From: Saccharibacillus sp. JS10
GTDB taxonomy: Bacteria > Bacillota > Bacilli > Paenibacillales > Paenibacillaceae
Reading direction: 5' to 3'
DNA length: 64,000 bases
Assembly: GCF_024436065.1 (NCBI RefSeq)
Contig: NZ_JANFNS010000003.1
Location: forward strand, 186,001-250,000
Under the pieces are notes generated by a model. That model did no database searches and was not told the DNA's origin. It worked only from the letters and a program-made list of their open reading frames with translations. Positions within the stretch are counted from its first letter, which is position 1, and each line of letters opens with the position of its first letter. Both the position numbers and the translations under genes were made by a program. This document shows, piece by piece, positions 17,873 to 26,112 of this stretch.

Positions 17873-20191
17873 ATGAAACCGTATTTAAAAGTCAACGAAT
17901 GGCGCATTATTGAAGAAGGTTTCGACCCGCTGCGTAATGAAGTTTCCGAAAGCGTATTTAGTATCGGCAACGGCTACATGGGGCAACGCGCGAATTTTGA
18001 AGAGCGCTACAGCGGTTCTTCTCTGCAAGGAAGCTATATGGCAGGCGTCTACTACCCGGATAAAACCAGAGTCGGTTGGTGGAAAAATGGTTATCCGGAG
18101 TATTTTGCCAAAGTCTTAAATTCGGTGAACTGGATCGGGATCGATGTCGAAATCGACGATGAAGTGCTGGACTTGTCCAACGTGACTGTGGAAGATTTCG
18201 TACGTACGCTGGATATGCAGCAAGGCACATTAAGTCGTTCGTTTACGGCTGTCCTTTCAAGTGGAAAAAAAGTTAAAGTCGAATCGCTGCGATTCGTCAG
18301 TATTCCGTTCAAAGAAATCGGCGCAATCCGCTACAGCATCACTCCGGTAGGCGAAGCGGCGCAGCTTAAACTCACTCCCTATTTGGATGCCAATGTGGTC
18401 AACAAAGATTCGAACTACGATGAAAAGTTCTGGGAAAGTCTGTCGCAACATGCTGCGGTCGATTCCGCCAGCGTCGAAGTACGCACTAAAAAGCTGGATT
18501 TTCGCGTTGCTTCGCATATGGTTTATGAACTGGATGCTACGGGTGATCCCGATCAAGAGTTCCACGTGGAAGCGGAAACGCATAAACGAGACAAATTCGC
18601 CGGATTAACGCTGTCGCTTCGAGCAGAAGCCGAGCAGACGATTACCCTCTACAAATATGTTGCCAATGTGACTTCGCGCGATCACGAACCGGATCATCTG
18701 AACCATATTGCGCAGGAACTTGCGGAAGAAGCGTTGGAGCAAGGTTTCGATGCGTTATTAGAGGCACAAAAACAAGCTTGGGCCGAAAAATGGCGCGATG
18801 GCGATATTGTGATCGAAGGCGACGAGAAAGCGCAGCAAGCGATCCGTTTTAACATTTTCCAACTACATCAGACCTATACGGGCGAAGACGATCGACTGAA
18901 CATCGGTCCGAAAGGATTTACCGGAGAAAAGTACGGCGGTAGCACCTATTGGGATACCGAAGCGTATTGTATTCCGTTCTATCTCAGCACAGCTGATCCT
19001 AGTGTCGCGCGCAATCTGCTCATTTATCGGTATAAGCATCTGGAAAAAGCCAAAGAAAACGCGGCAAAGCTTGGATTTACCAAAGGTGCGCTCTATCCGA
19101 TGGTCACGATGAACGGCGAAGAATGTCATAACGAATGGGAAATCACGTTCGAAGAAATCCATCGTAACGGCGCGATCGCTTATGCAATCTACAATTACGT
19201 GGAATATACGGGCGATACTTCTTATCTCGGCGAATATGGCTTCGAAGTGCTTGCGGAACTATCCCGCTTCTGGGAACAACGCTCGCAATACTCGAAGCAT
19301 CGCGGCGCTTATGTGATCCTGGGGGTAACCGGTCCCAATGAATATGAAAACAACGTCAACAACAACTGGTACACCAACCGGATGGCGGCTTGGACGTTGG
19401 AATACACGACTGAGATCGCGTCGAAGTTAAAATCGGAAGATCCGGACGGATTCGCGAACTTGGTAGATAAGCTGCAATTGACCGACACCGAACTTGCGAC
19501 TTGGAGCGAAATTTCGGAAAAAATGTGGCTTGCCGAAGATGCGGAAACCGGTGTCTTTTTGCAGCAAGACGGATTCCTCGACAAAGAGATTTTACCTGTC
19601 GCGGATTTAGATCCTTCGAACTTGCCGATCAATCAGAAATGGTCGTGGGATCGTATTTTGCGTTCGTGTTACATCAAGCAAGCCGATGTGCTTCAAGGGT
19701 TATTTTTCCTCGGCGATCGCTACGATCTGGACACCAAGCGCCGCAACTTCGATTTTTACGAACCGATTACGGTACATGAGTCTTCCCTTTCGCCGTGCGT
19801 CCATTCGATTCTTGCGGGCGAACTCGGATACACGGACAAAGCTTACGAGATGTATTTGCGTACGTCGCGGCTGGATCTCGACAACTACAATAACGATACG
19901 GAAGACGGTTGCCATACGACGAGTATGGCAGGAACGTGGATGTCTGTCGTGCAAGGCTTCGGGGGCCTGCGCGTTCGTCATGGACGACTGGTCTTGAATC
20001 CATTCAGCCCGGATAGCTGGGCTTCGTTATCTTTCAAAGTCGTATTCCGCGACGCGCGGCTTAAAGTCACCGTGTCCGGCGGTCAAACGAAGGTAGAGAA
20101 TGAAAGTTCGACAAGCGCGGCTTTGACGCTGTATGGACAGGAAGTGGAACTTGCCGGCGGGGAAAGCGTGTCGGGGGTTCGGCAGGTGTAA
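17873..20191 (+). CDS. GH65 maltose phosphorylase
   Basis: This 772-aa cytoplasmic phosphorylase splits maltose with inorganic phosphate into beta-glucose-1-phosphate and glucose. It has the GH65 layout: an N-terminal beta-sandwich (about 1-270), an alpha/alpha barrel and a small C-terminal sheet. Diagnostic segments are YGGSTYWDTEAYCIPFYL, ECHNEWEITFEEIHRNGA and GPNEYENNVNNNWYTN; Glu490 in GPNEYEN is the expected general acid. The last motif is the maltose phosphorylase version, although kojibiose or trehalose phosphorylases are close relatives. There is no signal peptide. With the GH13 enzyme at 6787 it could complete intracellular maltodextrin use, although the two genes are not linked in an operon. 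Confidence 0.93.
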   Translation: MKPYLKVNEWRIIEEGFDPLRNEVSESVFSIGNGYMGQRANFEERYSGSSLQGSYMAGVYYPDKTRVGWWKNGYPEYFAKVLNSVNWIGIDVEIDDEVLDLSNVTVEDFVRTLDMQQGTLSRSFTAVLSSGKKVKVESLRFVSIPFKEIGAIRYSITPVGEAAQLKLTPYLDANVVNKDSNYDEKFWESLSQHAAVDSASVEVRTKKLDFRVASHMVYELDATGDPDQEFHVEAETHKRDKFAGLTLSLRAEAEQTITLYKYVANVTSRDHEPDHLNHIAQELAEEALEQGFDALLEAQKQAWAEKWRDGDIVIEGDEKAQQAIRFNIFQLHQTYTGEDDRLNIGPKGFTGEKYGGSTYWDTEAYCIPFYLSTADPSVARNLLIYRYKHLEKAKENAAKLGFTKGALYPMVTMNGEECHNEWEITFEEIHRNGAIAYAIYNYVEYTGDTSYLGEYGFEVLAELSRFWEQRSQYSKHRGAYVILGVTGPNEYENNVNNNWYTNRMAAWTLEYTTEIASKLKSEDPDGFANLVDKLQLTDTELATWSEISEKMWLAEDAETGVFLQQDGFLDKEILPVADLDPSNLPINQKWSWDRILRSCYIKQADVLQGLFFLGDRYDLDTKRRNFDFYEPITVHESSLSPCVHSILAGELGYTDKAYEMYLRTSRLDLDNYNNDTEDGCHTTSMAGTWMSVVQGFGGLRVRHGRLVLNPFSPDSWASLSFKVVFRDARLKVTVSGGQTKVENESSTSAALTLYGQEVELAGGESVSGVRQV

Positions 20192-20245
20192 AGCGAGAAG
20201 AATACGATAGCGTAAAACAAGCGCGCTTTCGTGGCGCTGAAGTTC

Positions 20246-20278
20246 AAAAAAGCGTCCTTCGAAGAAGGGCGCTTTTTT
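20246..20278 (+). terminator. Terminator after the maltose phosphorylase gene
   Basis: A 15-bp stem (20246-20260 with 20264-20278, one G-U pair) has A-run and T-run flanks. Confidence 0.85.
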
Positions 20279-20282
20279 CTGC

Positions 20283-20340
20283 GGCTCGGCTCGGCTCGGC
20301 TCGGCTCGGCTCGGCTCGGCTCGGCTCGGCTCGGCTCGGC
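20283..20340. repeat. GGCTC pentanucleotide microsatellite, about 11.6 copies
   Basis: Uninterrupted perfect GGCTC units lie immediately after a terminator. The unit length is not a multiple of three, and no gene crosses it. A minus-strand reading gives a Ser-Arg-Ala-Glu-Pro repeat, which is not considered coding. The array is likely to vary in copy number by replication slippage. Confidence 0.95.
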
Positions 20341-20535
20341 TAACGGATTGTATGTCCCTTAAAGTCACCAAACAACCCTTTTCGGCTTTTTAACGGATTG
20401 TATATCCGTTAGCATAACTTTCCGCCGCTTTTCTCGCCAAAAACCAAGCAAATATCGCTCTAAGCGTCATCTGAATCCCTTAGAATTCTAAAGCACACTA
20501 AAATCGCGTCTAAGCGTCATTTCGATCCGTTAAAA
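20341..20535. repeat. Four degenerate ~21-bp TAACGG/TCCGTTA palindromic repeats
   Basis: Units near 20341, 20391, 20459 and 20511 share the plan TAA-C/G-...-ATCC-C/G-TTA, spaced about 50-68 bp. The second is a clean palindrome (TAACGGAT ... ATCCGTTA). The third and fourth share TCTAAGCGTCAT. They fill an otherwise gene-free spacer and look like a dispersed intergenic repeat family. Confidence 0.65.
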
Positions 20536-20566
20536 CTTTTCTGGCTGGGCTTGAGATCGCCCAAGC

Positions 20567-21220
20567 CTATTCTGCCAAGCGATATAACCGATACCTTTGC
20601 TTATCATTGGCAACCTCAACCTTTTTCCGCTCTACAAGCGTCTTCAAAATGAGCCGCGCATGTCGATCTGTCACTTTTAGATGCTGCGCTAATTCTTTTG
20701 CACTAAATGGAACCAGTAAACGGCGCGCATACCGCAAGGCTTCTTCTTCCAGCCAACTCAGATCGTCCAATGTTGAATGAAAAGATAAAAAACGACCCAC
20801 AAAAGCCAAAATCAACTGTCGACATTTTTCCGGTTCTTCGCGAATCGACAAATAAGCAATCGGCAGCAACGTCCATCCATCAAGACCGAGCAGACTGTGT
20901 CTCCAGCACAAATCTTTAAAACGCCTTGTGTCCAAGTCTCGTGCGTGCGAAGCATAGCCTTGAATCTCGACCGCTCCTTTTGCTCCGCCTAGGCGATAAG
21001 CCAAATCAATGTACCGAGTTCCACCATGATAATCGCGAATTTCCCATTCTGCATACAGATCGTCCAAGTTCCCTATCGTTGGAACCCAGATTTGTTTGAG
21101 AAACTCAACGGTTCCGTGCCCTAGCCCACGTTGCAAAAGTTCTCGGCGTCGAGCATTTTCTTCTTCGACGATTTGCTTCTCTAGCCACTTCTCATACATC
21201 TTTTCAAAATAAACCGTCAT
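20567..21220 (-). CDS. Nuclease-like (PD-(D/E)XK/Vsr-like) protein with C-terminal winged helix
   Basis: This 217-aa protein is not a family I can name. The central part (about 75-155) reads YIDLAY ... AVEIQGY.SHARD ... RRFKDLCWRHSLLGLDGW. It resembles the Vsr/DUF559 branch of PD-(D/E)XK folds (Asp, then Glu-x-Gln, His, and the R-x-x-D...L..G helix). The C-terminal 60 residues (FSAKELAQHLKVTDRHARLILKTLVERKKVEV) form a winged helix. ATG 21220 is chosen for its AGGGGAGGAAA ribosome site. The catalytic Lys of a classical nuclease is replaced by Gln, so it may bind rather than cut DNA. It stands alone. Confidence 0.6.
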   Translation of the reverse strand: MTVYFEKMYEKWLEKQIVEEENARRRELLQRGLGHGTVEFLKQIWVPTIGNLDDLYAEWEIRDYHGGTRYIDLAYRLGGAKGAVEIQGYASHARDLDTRRFKDLCWRHSLLGLDGWTLLPIAYLSIREEPEKCRQLILAFVGRFLSFHSTLDDLSWLEEEALRYARRLLVPFSAKELAQHLKVTDRHARLILKTLVERKKVEVANDKQRYRLYRLAE

Positions 21221-21256
21221 GTGAATTTCCTCCCCTCTCCTTTGCAAAAAGAACGC

Positions 21257-21297
21257 AAAAAAGCCGCTCTCAGATCCCTAAGGGTATCGAAAGCGGC
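21257..21297 (-). terminator. Orphan minus-strand terminator
   Basis: GCCGCT/AGCGGC arms (21263-21268 with 21292-21297) and an inner imperfect stem are followed on the minus strand by a six-T run. No minus-strand gene lies upstream of it, so it may end a small RNA or attenuate the nuclease-like gene. Confidence 0.6.
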
Positions 21298-21729
21298 GCG
21301 TGCTTCGCGTCCATTTATTTAAGATCAGTTTACGTCGCTCACACACACCAAAGCAAGCGTCAAAATCACTAAAAACCATTCCCATCCATCATATACATAT
21401 ATTAAAATAATATGGAGCATGAAATCCATGAAAAAATTGCACGTTTTTGCATATAAAATGATTGATTTGTTGCTAGTTTGAGTAATAAGTGAATGAAAAC
21501 TTTTGCTTGGTAAAAGAAGGTTTTTGGAAGTTCTTCGGCTTTGTCACCTATGGACTGAGGACAAATTCCAGCATCTTTCCTTTGCCATTCCGAGACGGGG
21601 TGCTTAAAATTTGATTAGAAGACGAGAAGCTGCATGCTACGGTTTTTTCCGTAAACAATCGTCTCCACCCTTTCAGGGAGTAAATGGTATCGCTTTCAAA
21701 AAAGAGGGGTTGAAAAAGGAGGAATCCGC
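21298..21729. other. Gene-free spacer upstream of mtlR
   Basis: I see no coding region or known RNA in this stretch. The only readable regulatory signal is the cre-like site at 21685-21698 near the mtlR start. Confidence 0.55.
21685..21698 (+). promoter_or_regulatory. cre-like catabolite-repression site before mtlR
   Basis: TGGTATCGCTTTCA fits the Bacillus CcpA consensus TGWNANCGNTNWCA except at one position. It lies 32 nt before the mtlR start, where bound CcpA would block transcription. Confidence 0.55.
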
Positions 21730-23853
21730 GTGGACAAACCGACCGGACGATTACTGCCGATCCTGAAGCGTCTTCTCGCTTCACGGGGAGAGTTCGTTAC
21801 GGTACGGGATCTGTCGGATGAATTGGACGTCAGCGAAAGAACGGTAAAACGCGAACTTCCCGGTGTCGAACAATGGCTTTCGGAAAAAGGAGTTCGGCTA
21901 ATCCGCAAACCGGGAGCCGGAGTCACATTGGAAGCCGCCCAAACTCAGCTTGACGCTCTTATACAAGAACTGAGCGCAGCAGATTCGGTGAAAGACTACA
22001 GTAGAGACGAACGCCACTACTTTCTGATCAGCGAGTTATTGCTTGCCGAAGAACCTGTCAAATCGTACAGTTTTGCTTCCCAGTTCAAAGTTACCGAAAG
22101 CACGCTAAGCTCCGATCTCGACCGTGCGGAAGAATGGTTGCAGCCTCTTGGGCTAACCCTGATTCGCAAACCGGGATACGGCGTTTATGTCGAAGGTAGC
22201 GAAAATGCCATCCGTTCCGCGCTGATTCAACTGGTTTACGAAAGCGTCGCCGAAGATCAGGTTGCCGAATTAATTAGCGGAAGCACCGGAGATGCCGTTA
22301 CCGACCCGATCCGGGTACGGTCGCATATTCGAAGCCGTTTGCTTAATCTGATCGACGAAGGCGCTGCCGAGCAATTGCAACAAATGGTCGAACAATTGCA
22401 AGAAAGCTTTGATCTCAAATTAACCGACAGTGCTTATATCGGGCTGGCGGTTCACCTCGCGCTTGCAATCCAACGGATTCGGGCGGGGCAGCGTATCGTG
22501 ATTGACCGCCCTATTTTGGATGATCTACGCAAATTGGGCGAGTTCGAAAAAGCCAAACAGCTCGCCGAAAAGCTAGAACAGCTACTTCATATTCAGATTC
22601 CTGAAGACGAAGTGGGCTACATCACGATGCACCTCAAAGGCGCGGAGACGCGCCTGGACCGAGATCAAGACAATTATTACGACTACGTCAGCTTCGAACT
22701 TGTACGTCTGGCTCGGAATATGCTCAAAACGGCAGAAGCCGAACTTGGCTACGAGTTAAAAGGCAGCAGCAAATTGTTTGCCGGATTTGTACACCATCTG
22801 GGGCCGGCGGTTGAACGGCTTAAGCTTCGCTTGGATATCCGCAATCCGCTGCTTCGCCAAATTCGTGAACAATATGCCGAAGTATTTGCAATCGCAACAA
22901 AATGTTCGACGATTCTTGCCGATTACGTCGATCGCGACGTACCGGAATCCGAGATCGGCTACATTGCGATGCATATCGGCGCTATGAGCGAATACGCGAG
23001 AGCCGAACGTCCTTCGCCCAAAGTGCTGATTGCTTGCGCGAGCGGCATGGGAACTTCCGGGCTGCTTATGGCTCGGGTTCGCAAAGAATTCCCTTCGTTT
23101 AATCTACTTGGCATTGCTTCCGCTTCGGAAGCTGCCGAAAATCACGAAGCGGACTTTATTATCTCGACCGTCGATGTGGAAACCGAAACGCCGGTTGTCC
23201 GTGTATCCGTCCTGCTTTCTTTTGCCGACGTGGATCAGATTCGAAACTTCGTGAATGAAGAACAACGTATTTTTGTCAAAAAGAAACCTCGGCAAAATAT
23301 GCAGCATGATCTACTGAGCACACTGGACGATCATCGCCAAACGTTGAACGGGATTCTTGATCTAATGAACAACGTCGATATTGCGGACGGTTTTACTTCT
23401 CGCAACGTCGGGGAGCTGATCGCTGCGATCTCTATGCGATTTACGGTTAACGAACAAGATGCCGCGATCTTGGAACGCGAGCTGCATGAGCGGGAACGTC
23501 TAGGCGAAACGGTGCTTTCGCAAGACGGATTGATCTTGCTGCACTGCCGCTCCGAAGTGATCGACAAGCTGATCCTAGGCATTTTCCGCTTCCCTGAAGG
23601 GCTTGCTGCGGAATCGGAAGAGAAGCCTGTTCAGCTTAAAGCCGCTTTGCTGCTACTCGCACCCAAATCGAGCGGCAAAGCGTACCTTCAATCCGCCGGA
23701 GAAATCAGCAAATCGCTGATCGACCGACCGGGATTCGCCGCGAGACTGACTTTCTCGGAGCCAGATAAGCTTCGAAGAGAAATCTCGGGCATGATGAGAG
23801 AGCTTTATGCAAGAAAAATAGAACAATACACATTGGAGGTCGAACAATTATGA
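21730..23853 (+). CDS. mtlR: Mannitol operon activator MtlR (PRD regulator)
   Basis: This 707-aa transcription activator is controlled by PTS phosphorylation. Two N-terminal helix-turn-helix domains (about 1-150) precede PRD1 with His242 and His301, PRD2 with His355 and His415, an EIIB-Gat-like domain with Cys436 (ACASGMGTSG) and an EIIA-Mtl-like domain with His605 (LLHCRSE). In Bacillus and Geobacillus MtlR these residues receive phosphate from HPr and EII and tune activity. The start is GTG 21730 with AAAGGAGG 7-8 nt upstream. It overlaps mtlA by ATGA, so activator and transporter are translationally coupled. Confidence 0.95.
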   Translation: MDKPTGRLLPILKRLLASRGEFVTVRDLSDELDVSERTVKRELPGVEQWLSEKGVRLIRKPGAGVTLEAAQTQLDALIQELSAADSVKDYSRDERHYFLISELLLAEEPVKSYSFASQFKVTESTLSSDLDRAEEWLQPLGLTLIRKPGYGVYVEGSENAIRSALIQLVYESVAEDQVAELISGSTGDAVTDPIRVRSHIRSRLLNLIDEGAAEQLQQMVEQLQESFDLKLTDSAYIGLAVHLALAIQRIRAGQRIVIDRPILDDLRKLGEFEKAKQLAEKLEQLLHIQIPEDEVGYITMHLKGAETRLDRDQDNYYDYVSFELVRLARNMLKTAEAELGYELKGSSKLFAGFVHHLGPAVERLKLRLDIRNPLLRQIREQYAEVFAIATKCSTILADYVDRDVPESEIGYIAMHIGAMSEYARAERPSPKVLIACASGMGTSGLLMARVRKEFPSFNLLGIASASEAAENHEADFIISTVDVETETPVVRVSVLLSFADVDQIRNFVNEEQRIFVKKKPRQNMQHDLLSTLDDHRQTLNGILDLMNNVDIADGFTSRNVGELIAAISMRFTVNEQDAAILERELHERERLGETVLSQDGLILLHCRSEVIDKLILGIFRFPEGLAAESEEKPVQLKAALLLLAPKSSGKAYLQSAGEISKSLIDRPGFAARLTFSEPDKLRREISGMMRELYARKIEQYTLEVEQL

Positions 23854-25829
23854 GCAGTGTCTCTACCCCTGCCAAATCCGGCGGAGCTAGACAAGGCGTA
23901 CAGAAATTCGGTCGTTTCTTGAGCGCAATGGTTATGCCGAATATCGGTGCGTTTATCGCATGGGGTCTGATTACAGCCCTTTTCATTCCAACAGGCTGGT
24001 GGCCAAATGAAAGCTTAGCAAAACTCGTTGGTCCAATGATTAGCTATCTCTTGCCACTCCTCATTGCTTATAGCGGCGGTAAAATGGTCGCTGATCACCG
24101 TGGCGGTGTATTAGGTGCAATTGCAGTTATGGGTGTCATCATTGGCGCACCCGATACTCCAATGTTCTTAGGCGCTATGGCTATGGGTCCTTTGGCTGGT
24201 TGGGTCATCAAACAATTTGACCGTGCAGTTGAAGGGAAGATTCCTGCGGGCTTCGAAATGCTTATCAACAACTTCTCTGCTGGTATTTTAGGTGGCGCAC
24301 TTGCCATTGGTGGATATTATGGAGTTGGTCCATTATTTAATGCTTTCACTAACATCTTGGAATCAGGCGTTCAAACCATTGTAAGTTGGGGATTGCTCCC
24401 ACTGGTTTCGATCTTTGTTGAACCGGCTAAAATCCTGTTCCTTAACAATGCAATCAACCATGGTATCTTTACTCCGTTAGGTACTGATCAAGTAGCCGAA
24501 ATCGGCAAATCAGTCTTTTATCTGATTGAATCGAACCCTGGTCCAGGTCTTGGCGTGCTGCTCGCGTATTGGGTATTCGCTAAAGGTTCGATCAAAAGTT
24601 CGGCTCCAGGTGCGATCATCATTCACTTCTTTGGTGGTATCCACGAAATTTACTTCCCTTACGTTCTCATGAGACCGGCTTTGATTCTGTCGGTAATCTT
24701 GGGCGGTATGGCTGGAGTGTTCACTTTCGTTGCAACCGGAGCTGGTTTGTCTGGTGCGGCTTCTCCAGGTAGTATCATCGCATTGATGCTCGTTTCGCCT
24801 AGAGGCGGACAACTGCCAGTACTCGCTGGTGTAGCTGTAGCTGCAATTGTATCTTTCCTCGTCTCCGCGATCTTCTTGCGCAACTACAAAGCAGACGACG
24901 AAGATCTGAATAAAGCACGCGAAGCTTCGCAAGCAATGAAAGGCAACAAATCCGGCGTAAGCGGCGCTTCGTCTTCGGCTGGAACCAATGTACGTGTGAA
25001 CGGCAAAGTCGAAAAAATCGTCTTCGCTTGCGATGCAGGTATGGGTTCGAGCGCAATGGGCGCTTCGTCTTTCCGTAAAAAAGTAAAAGCAGCAGGTCTG
25101 CCGATCAATGTAACGAACACAGCGATCGAAAACATCCCTTCGGATGCGGACATCGTCGTTACGCAGCAAAACCTGACAGATCGCGCAAAAGCAAAAGCTC
25201 CAAACGCACACCACGTTTCGATCGATAACTTTATCAACAATCCGGTCTATGAAGATCTGATCGAAGAATTGAAAGCTTCCCAATCCGGCGAAACGCCTGC
25301 GGAACGCAACACGACCGCTACGACGCCAGATGCACAATGGGATATCGATAACGCACTGGACAAAGCAGCACCGGGCGCAGGTTCTGCTGTAGCTTCTTCC
25401 GATATTTTGCGCAAAGAAAATATTCATCTCGGCTTGCCAAGCGTTACCAAAGAAGAAGCGATCCGCGAAGCGGGACGTCTGCTCGCTCAATCCGGTTATG
25501 TAAAACCGGGTTATGTCGATGCGATGATCGAACGCGAAGGCGTCGCTTCGACATATATCGGTAACGGCGTCGCGATTCCTCACGGCGTAGGCACAGCGAA
25601 AAACGAGATCGAAAATTCAGGCATCGTCGTTCTTCAATATCCGAATGGCGTCGAATTCGAAGCAGGTACCGCGTACCTCGTGATCGGGATCGCTGGCGCT
25701 CGCGGCGAACACTTGAAAATCTTGACTAAAATCGCTGAAGCGATTGAAGACGAATCAACCGTTCAACGTCTGGCTCAAACCAAAGACGTGAACGATGTCT
25801 ACACGACACTCAGCGTACAACCTGAGTAA
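23850..25829 (+). CDS. mtlA: Mannitol-specific PTS EIICBA
   Basis: This 659-aa transporter imports and phosphorylates mannitol. An EIIC membrane domain (about 1-345) is followed by a linker, EIIB (about 388-480) with phospho-Cys394 (FACDAGMGSSAMG), a second linker, and EIIA (about 515-659) with phospho-His578 (AIPHGVG). Many Gram-positives carry EIIA as separate mtlF; here it is fused to the C-terminus, as in E. coli MtlA. No separate mtlF is seen. The gene is coupled to mtlR and closed by a terminator before mtlD. The first kilobase is noticeably less GC-rich than its surroundings. Confidence 0.96.
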   Translation: MSSVSTPAKSGGARQGVQKFGRFLSAMVMPNIGAFIAWGLITALFIPTGWWPNESLAKLVGPMISYLLPLLIAYSGGKMVADHRGGVLGAIAVMGVIIGAPDTPMFLGAMAMGPLAGWVIKQFDRAVEGKIPAGFEMLINNFSAGILGGALAIGGYYGVGPLFNAFTNILESGVQTIVSWGLLPLVSIFVEPAKILFLNNAINHGIFTPLGTDQVAEIGKSVFYLIESNPGPGLGVLLAYWVFAKGSIKSSAPGAIIIHFFGGIHEIYFPYVLMRPALILSVILGGMAGVFTFVATGAGLSGAASPGSIIALMLVSPRGGQLPVLAGVAVAAIVSFLVSAIFLRNYKADDEDLNKAREASQAMKGNKSGVSGASSSAGTNVRVNGKVEKIVFACDAGMGSSAMGASSFRKKVKAAGLPINVTNTAIENIPSDADIVVTQQNLTDRAKAKAPNAHHVSIDNFINNPVYEDLIEELKASQSGETPAERNTTATTPDAQWDIDNALDKAAPGAGSAVASSDILRKENIHLGLPSVTKEEAIREAGRLLAQSGYVKPGYVDAMIEREGVASTYIGNGVAIPHGVGTAKNEIENSGIVVLQYPNGVEFEAGTAYLVIGIAGARGEHLKILTKIAEAIEDESTVQRLAQTKDVNDVYTTLSVQPE

Positions 25830-25852
25830 TTCTTCTAAATGTCCAAAAGTCC

Positions 25853-25888
25853 AAGCCGACGGAGACCCCTCCGTCGGCTTCGGCTTTT
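25853..25888 (+). terminator. Terminator after mtlA
   Basis: An 11-bp stem (25853-25863 with 25870-25880) is followed by CGGCTTTT. A second stem with AAACCGTTTC/GAAACGGTTT arms (about 25926-25958) follows. Together they may make mtlA-mtlD read-through partial. Confidence 0.75.
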
Positions 25889-26012
25889 ACTTCTTGGCTT
25901 TTATGTTTTTCTATGATCTTTTTACAGAAAAACCGTTTCCTTTTCGTAGAAACGGTTTGATATCTTTTTGAATCCCTACACTCTTTTTAGGAAGAATCTT
26001 CTTCCTCATCCC

Positions 26013-26093
26013 AGATTGTAGGCGTTGGAATGGAGCGACTTTTGGCTTTCCGTAGGAAAACAAGTCCGAGCGACATACCAACGCCTACAATCT
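26013..26093 (+). promoter_or_regulatory. Long inverted repeat in the mtlD 5' leader
   Basis: Exact 16-bp arms AGATTGTAGGCGTTGG (26013-26028) and its reverse complement (26078-26093) enclose 49 nt that can form a further imperfect stem. The 3' arm ends about five nt before the mtlD ribosome site (TGGAGG). It fits an mRNA structure controlling stability or translation. No known riboswitch class is recognised. Confidence 0.6.
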
Positions 26094-26112
26094 CTACTGG
26101 AGGCAAAAAATC

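Noticed and set aside
20027-20371. Minus-strand frame with a Ser-Arg-Ala-Glu-Pro repeat
   Set aside because: It is only a translation of the GGCTC array plus antisense of the GH65 gene, with no ribosome site.
24510-25583. 357-codon frame antisense to mtlA
   Set aside because: It is antisense to a clear PTS gene and has random-looking composition.
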